In this document: positions 60,206 through 64,000 of the stretch, piece by piece
Layout: each line of letters starts with the position of its first letter
Position numbering within the stretch: the first letter of the stretch is position 1
Origin: Hydrocarboniphaga sp.
GTDB taxonomy: Bacteria; Pseudomonadota; Gammaproteobacteria; Nevskiales; Nevskiaceae
Reading direction: 5' to 3'
Length of the DNA stretch: 64,000 nt
Assembly: GCF_028291725.1 (NCBI RefSeq)
Contig: NZ_JAQGNT010000002.1
Span: 124,001-188,000, forward strand
Notes under the pieces: model-generated
The model's input: the letters and a program-made list of their open reading frames with translations, nothing else
The model's database searches: none
Told to the model about the DNA's origin: nothing
Program-made: the position numbers and the translations under genes

Positions 60206-60586
60206 ATGACCACTGATAGATCAATCCTATGGGTACGAGTCGCAGCTCTTGCCTTGTTCGCTGCCCCGGCGGCGAGCGCTATCTGGGCACAAGCCCAAGT
60301 ACCGCTCTTCTTCGAGGGCTTCCAGCAGTTTGCAGCGGCGGTAAAGCAACCGTGGATTGCGATGACGGTGTGCGACCTGTTTACGGGATTCGCCTGTATG
60401 TCACTCTGGATTCTTTACCGTGAACGGCGTCTGTGGGTCTCGTTAGCGCTTATAGGGAGCCTTTGGTTTTTCGGAAACATGGTCGTAGCGGCCTACGTTC
60501 TAGCGTTGACCTTTATTCCCGGGGTAACTCTACAGCGCATTCTGCTGGGTCGCGCCGCCCCCGTGGCGATGGGGAACAATTTCTAA
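60206..60586 (+). CDS. Small integral membrane protein, unknown family
   Basis: This 126-residue protein has about four predicted transmembrane helices (near 8-28, 45-68, 76-100 and 100-112 region) and a basic cytoplasmic loop YRERR. Codon use is ordinary for the region. It shares a putative operon with the SnoaL-like gene 16 bases downstream and is preceded by the TATAAT/operator element. I do not recognise a functional family. Confidence 0.65.
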   Translation: MTTDRSILWVRVAALALFAAPAASAIWAQAQVPLFFEGFQQFAAAVKQPWIAMTVCDLFTGFACMSLWILYRERRLWVSLALIGSLWFFGNMVVAAYVLALTFIPGVTLQRILLGRAAPVAMGNNF

Positions 60587-60602
60587 CGTCAGGAGAGATA
60601 AC

Positions 60603-61070
60603 ATGAAAATATCGGATATCGACGTAAAAACGCGTTTGGACCTGCTCGATCTACCGCAAAAGGCTGCTGATGCAGTGATCTGGAGAAATGCTGACCAATA
60701 CGCAGATTGCTTTACCGTCGATGCAGTTTGGGATCCAAGGCCGCTGGGTCCGTCCGCCATCGATGGCGGTCGCGACAAAATTCGAGAGGCCTTCACTCAG
60801 TTTTGGTCCGGGCTGGACTATGCGCTGCAAGGCATCTTGTCTGTTCGCATTATCGCGTTCGACGGCAAAGAGGCGAAGCTCAGGACCTATCTCATGGAAT
60901 ACGGTAGGGCCAAAGGAAGTGATCAGGCTCCCATGGGTTTCGGAATGTACGAGGACCTCTGCGTGATCGAGGACGGCCAGTGGCGCATGCGGCTGCACAA
61001 ATTGACGCCACTGTATTTTGGCTCGTCCGACTGGCTCAATCCGATGTTCCTGAATTGTCCGCCAGCCTAG
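60603..61070 (+). CDS. SnoaL/NTF2-like domain protein
   Basis: This 155-residue cone-fold protein begins with a helix (KAADAVIWRNADQYADCFTVDAVWD), the standard NTF2/SnoaL opening, followed by GGRDKIREAFTQFWSG, a curved beta sheet and YEDLCVIEDGQWRMRLHKLTPLYF. Such proteins include isomerases, dehydratases and hydrolases of hydrophobic or ring substrates, for example ketosteroid isomerase relatives. The active-site residues cannot be assigned with confidence. AGGAGAGATAAC precedes the ATG. Confidence 0.8.
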   Translation: MKISDIDVKTRLDLLDLPQKAADAVIWRNADQYADCFTVDAVWDPRPLGPSAIDGGRDKIREAFTQFWSGLDYALQGILSVRIIAFDGKEAKLRTYLMEYGRAKGSDQAPMGFGMYEDLCVIEDGQWRMRLHKLTPLYFGSSDWLNPMFLNCPPA

Positions 61071-61164
61071 ATATTTTGTCGTAGCGATCCACTTGGGCGT
61101 TTGCCAAGAAATCCAGCACGGATTCTGCGGTCCGAAGGGGTCGCAGAAGACGGCGCAAGGCTGA

Positions 61165-62154
61165 TCAGCGACAGATTGTTCCCTGTGCGGATCCCACTCC
61201 GACTTCGCCGTCCCATGTCGACAGAATCTGCATCTCCCAGTAGGCCAGTTTGACGGCGTCGAAGCCGCCGACAGCGCCGATCACTTCTTCCGCCGGTGAC
61301 GTTAACGAGAACGGGATTCCCCGACCGGTGTATCGCACACAGATCCGGATCTTACCGAGTTCGCTGTTGAGCACGTAGTCCATCGATTCCTTGCCTTTGA
61401 GCAGGTCCAGGTGAAACGGCGGATCTTCGACTTTCAGCGGGTAGATCTTGCCGTCAACGGCGAGCGCCCCTTCGCAATGGGCATACACGCCCTCGGGTGT
61501 GCGTCCGGTGATGAACCAGAATGCACGACGACTGGGAAACACACCCAAGACAATCTGCGACTCGCCCATCCGCTTGTAGTTGCGCGGGCCGTAGGAGTGG
61601 TCCCGGTAGCCCGCACCCGTGAATGTGAGTTCGCGACCGCCAAAGCGCAACACCCCCTTGCTGCGGTAGGCCTGCTCATCGTGACTGCTCATCATCGCTT
61701 CCTGCTTCTGCAGGTTCTGGCTGTCCAGCGACCAGACCGGAGCGATGGCATCCAATTCGAACTCGACAAACAAGGGCTCGACGATTCCGTCGCGCAATTC
61801 CGACTTCCACAGATCCGCTTGCAGTACGCGCTGCGCCGCCGCGTCGAACCGTAACGCCCAGCGGCGCCCCGGCTCCAGGCATCTGACGTTCAATCCAGCG
61901 GGTCCCGGACCCGCGTCATCCGCCTGGCGCCCGAAGCTTTTCGTCACCAGCGCTTCGCCGTTGTCCAACAACAGGACCAGCATAGCCTTCCAGATACCTG
62001 GGTCGGCTACCTGCCGCTGGTAGTGGATATAGAGGTCGAAGCGATGGTCGTCGGGGTAGACCCAGAACGCGTAGCTCTCGCTCCAGAACGGAATGCCGGC
62101 CGGGATGCTCTTTCTTGGCAGATCGTCTGCGTATTCCAATTCGTTCATTGCCAT
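61165..62154 (-). CDS. DUF7064-like protein of catabolic clusters
   Basis: This 329-residue protein has FWSESYAFWVYPDDHRFDLYIHYQRQ at the N terminus, a central beta-rich part and the striking GAGYRDHSYGPRNYKRMGESQIVLGVFPSRRAFWFITGR. This pattern matches the DUF7064 type found near phosphotransferases and acyl-CoA genes, and recalls the lipocalin-like carotenoid 1,2-hydratase/AttH fold. The role is unknown. AGGA ten bases before the ATG at 62154 favours that start over the ATG at 62148. It is divergent from the second kinase gene, with the operator between them. Confidence 0.7.
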   Translation of the reverse strand: MAMNELEYADDLPRKSIPAGIPFWSESYAFWVYPDDHRFDLYIHYQRQVADPGIWKAMLVLLLDNGEALVTKSFGRQADDAGPGPAGLNVRCLEPGRRWALRFDAAAQRVLQADLWKSELRDGIVEPLFVEFELDAIAPVWSLDSQNLQKQEAMMSSHDEQAYRSKGVLRFGGRELTFTGAGYRDHSYGPRNYKRMGESQIVLGVFPSRRAFWFITGRTPEGVYAHCEGALAVDGKIYPLKVEDPPFHLDLLKGKESMDYVLNSELGKIRICVRYTGRGIPFSLTSPAEEVIGAVGGFDAVKLAYWEMQILSTWDGEVGVGSAQGTICR

Positions 62155-62190
62155 GCTTTGGTCATCCTGCGCCGCGGTTCACGATTCTGT

Positions 62191-62213
62191 TTTATAATCA
62201 ATCATTGTTTGAT
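62191..62213 (+). promoter_or_regulatory. TATAAT plus near-palindromic operator, copy 2
   Basis: TTTATAATC (62191-62199) runs into the near-palindrome ATCAATCATTGTTTGAT (62197-62213; ATCAA/TTGAT arms). It matches copy 1 at 60151-60176 in sequence and layout. It sits between the divergent DUF7064-like and kinase genes and could control both. Confidence 0.6.
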
Positions 62214-62272
62214 ACTTCGCAATGGCCATCGGAAGCGACCATCACCGTGACCCTTTTCCTTCGAGATATTTT

Positions 62273-63367
62273 ATGACCGAGCCCATCACCAACCTTCCGC
62301 ATAAGCTGCCCGCCGGCATCCACGCCGGCCCTCCTCCTCGCCAGGATGACTCGGATGGATTTCGCAAACGATTGCTCTGGTGGTTTCGGCAGCGACTTCC
62401 GCAAACGGATATCCAGATCGCGCACCTGGAGGTTCCGAAGAGCAACGGTTACTCCAATGAAACCACTTTCGTCGACCTCGCGATCGCCGGGACCACGGAG
62501 CGCTACGTTCTTCGGCGGGCGCCCCTGCGTGATCCAATCTTCCTCGGCTTCGACCTCTCGATCGAGCGCCGAACGATGCAGGCCTTGGCCAAGGCGTCGA
62601 CAGCGCCGGTTGCAGAGGTCCGTTGGTTCGAGGAAGACGTCTCGATTCTCGGCGCGTCCTTCTTCGTAATGCGTCACGTCGACGGGCGAGTCCCCTCCGA
62701 CAATCCCCCCTACTCCGCGGCAGGGTCCGGCTGGATCGCGGACGCCACGGCCAGGCAGCGAGAACAACTCTGGTGGAACGGCTTGCAGACCCTGTCTGCT
62801 GTGCATCGCGTCGACTGGAAGGCAACCGGCCTGCAGACGCCCAATGCGAGCGGTGCCGGTCCTCTCTCGCGTGATCTTGAAGCATTCGACGCGCTGTACC
62901 GACGGGGTTGCGCCGGTCACTACCGCGCGATCCTCGATGAGGCTCATGAGTTCCTCAGCGACCGATTGCCAGTAGAGCCGGAGGTGCGCCTGTGCTGGGG
63001 CGACGCGCGCCTCGGCAACCTGATGTTCCGCGACTGGACCTGCGTCGCCGTTCTCGATTGGGAAATGTCGTCGATCGGCATGCCGGAAAAGGATCTGGCC
63101 TGGTGGCTGCTGATGGATCGCTATTTTCACGAGGGCATCGGAATCCCGCGCATGGCCGGATGGCCAACCCACGAGGAGACGCTGCGCCAGTACGCCGCGT
63201 GGGTGGGCCGGCCGCTGAAAGATCTTCCGTACTACACGGTCTTCGCCGCTTACCGCTCACTGGTCATTTATGCCCGCTTCGTGGCACTCGGACTCATGCC
63301 CACGGTGCCTTCCGACTTGCAGCCCAGCGCGAGGCTGCTGCGTAGAGCGCTGGACGACGCGCGCTAA
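62273..63367 (+). CDS. Second APH-type kinase
   Basis: This 364-residue protein of the same superfamily as the 56.7-kb kinase is of a different branch: N-lobe NGYSNETTFVDLAI, VLRRAPLRDPIFLGFDLSIE, the catalytic loop LCWGDARLGNLMFRD (Trp replaces the common His, as in many of these proteins) and VAVLDWEMSSIGMPEKDLAWWL. It presumably phosphorylates a small hydroxylated molecule or acyl-CoA. The ATG at 62273 (MTEPITNLP) is chosen because 62222 lies within a few bases of the likely transcription start; the longer form cannot be excluded. Confidence 0.82.
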   Translation: MTEPITNLPHKLPAGIHAGPPPRQDDSDGFRKRLLWWFRQRLPQTDIQIAHLEVPKSNGYSNETTFVDLAIAGTTERYVLRRAPLRDPIFLGFDLSIERRTMQALAKASTAPVAEVRWFEEDVSILGASFFVMRHVDGRVPSDNPPYSAAGSGWIADATARQREQLWWNGLQTLSAVHRVDWKATGLQTPNASGAGPLSRDLEAFDALYRRGCAGHYRAILDEAHEFLSDRLPVEPEVRLCWGDARLGNLMFRDWTCVAVLDWEMSSIGMPEKDLAWWLLMDRYFHEGIGIPRMAGWPTHEETLRQYAAWVGRPLKDLPYYTVFAAYRSLVIYARFVALGLMPTVPSDLQPSARLLRRALDDAR

Positions 63368-63512
63368 GCCGCCGAGACAGACTGGCGCAGCCGCGTCGAT
63401 GAATCAGAATGTGGTGAGTTTCGCATCGAGTCCGATGAGCAAGCCTCGGAGCACCGGCATTCCTGAAGCAGGTCAATCGTTAGTTGAGCCGCTGTCGGGA
63501 TTTTCGGGGCGC

Positions 63513-64000
63513 TCAATGCTTGACTGTCGAGTTGGCAGCATTTCTTCCAGCAACCCGCCCGAACACCAATGCATTGGCGATGGCGTTGCCGCCGCCAATG
63601 TAAAGCTCACCCATGCTCGCCGCCGTTTCGCCAGCCGCGTACAGGCCGGGGATCGGCCGATCAGATGAATCCAGCGCCTGCGCTTCGCGGTCAATCCGGA
63701 CACCGGTAAAAGTGCCCGCCAGGATTGCCGGCCGGATTTCGGCGGCGTAAAACGGGGGGGTGCGCAATGGACGAAGTTCGCCGGGGCTCTTTCCGTACCG
63801 CGTATCGGTGCCTGCGTCGCAGTCACTGTTGTAGGACTCGACGGTGCTCGCCAATACCGCGCCATCAATGCCAGCGCGGCCCGCGAGTTCCTCAAGGCTC
63901 TGCGCCCGAATGATGCGTCCTTCGTCTGCCAAGATCGCGATGTTGTCGGCGGTCCAGCTCTGGTCCATCAGGCCGGCGTACATTTTGTTGGCGGCGGCCG
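63513..64000 (-). CDS. FAD-dependent dehydrogenase, C-terminal part (cut by window edge)
   Basis: About 162 C-terminal residues of an FAD_binding_2 flavoprotein (fumarate reductase / 3-ketosteroid 1-dehydrogenase superfamily) are visible. The evidence is TVESYNSDCDAG, a FYAAEIRPAILAGTFTGVRID segment, and the FAD-site end GLYAAGETAASMGELYIGGGNAIANALVFGRVAG. The start lies beyond 64000. It is convergent with the second kinase gene. Enzymes of this kind often desaturate rings or acyl chains; the substrate is not decidable from this fragment. Confidence 0.85.
   Translation of the reverse strand, partial: AAANKMYAGLMDQSWTADNIAILADEGRIIRAQSLEELAGRAGIDGAVLASTVESYNSDCDAGTDTRYGKSPGELRPLRTPPFYAAEIRPAILAGTFTGVRIDREAQALDSSDRPIPGLYAAGETAASMGELYIGGGNAIANALVFGRVAGRNAANSTVKH

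Noticed and set aside
56720-63367. Antibiotic-resistance phosphotransferases
   Set aside because: Both APH-fold genes are embedded in acyl-CoA metabolism and resemble ACAD10/LvaA-type proteins rather than drug-modifying enzymes.

Overview
The window (about 64 kb, GC-rich) looks like the chromosome of a gammaproteobacterium. The evidence is the classic gammaproteobacterial blocks clpS-clpA, yceD-rpmF-plsX, rluC-rne, msbA-lpxK-ycaR-kdsB and lolC-lolD, together with a Gsp-type type II secretion cluster. The mix with beta-oxidation genes would fit a Nevskiales/Sinobacteraceae-like lineage, but that placement is an inference from gene content only.

Region 1 (1-31 kb) is housekeeping. It holds ClpS/ClpA proteolysis, the gspCDEF part of a type II secretion system, membrane lipid and ribosome genes (plsX, rpmF, yceD), a Maf-type pyrophosphatase, a HAD phosphatase, rluC and rne. 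These are followed by the lipid A/Kdo block (msbA, lpxK, ycaR, kdsB), an ArsC-like reductase, a DUF1499 protein, an M23 peptidase, thrS, gltX, a two-domain PTPS/QueD-like protein, a Tyr/Gly/His-rich lipoprotein, hisI, comEC and lolDC. Many convergent gene ends carry long palindromic repeats.

Region 2 (31-40.5 kb) holds a ferredoxin-reductase-type electron transfer protein, a putrescine pathway pair (aguA-aguB), a secreted Calx-beta protein, alanine dehydrogenase and a 949-residue lipoprotein built from two copies of a roughly 390-residue module of Ig-like and acidic Ca-binding-like segments.

Region 3 (40.6-44.2 kb) is a scar of horizontal transfer. A tRNA-Arg(CCU) gene keeps its promoter and its 5' half but loses the T arm and 3' acceptor strand. 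It is followed by gene-poor DNA, a 12-G tract, a VirD4/TraG coupling protein gene, a small AlpA-like protein gene and a long non-coding stretch. No integrase, relaxase or other transfer genes are visible.

Region 4 (44.2-64 kb) is a catabolic cluster for CoA-linked substrates. A leftward block headed by a TetR-family regulator encodes a thiolase, two FadB/FadJ-type multifunctional proteins, two acyl-CoA dehydrogenases, a PA1024-like flavoprotein and an SCP2-type thiolase. A divergent rightward operon encodes a crotonase-family protein, an APH-type kinase, an acyl-CoA dehydrogenase with a DGPSEVH active-site motif, and an SDR. This kinase plus dehydrogenase pairing resembles LvaA/LvaC and the two halves of ACAD10/ACAD11, which degrade 4-hydroxyacyl-CoA through a phosphorylated intermediate. 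Further right are a MITE-like palindrome, a small membrane protein, a SnoaL-like protein, a DUF7064-like protein, a second APH-type kinase and the end of an FAD-dependent dehydrogenase. Two transcription starts here share a nearly identical TATAAT-plus-palindrome element. No acyl-CoA synthetase is present, so the substrate is unknown.
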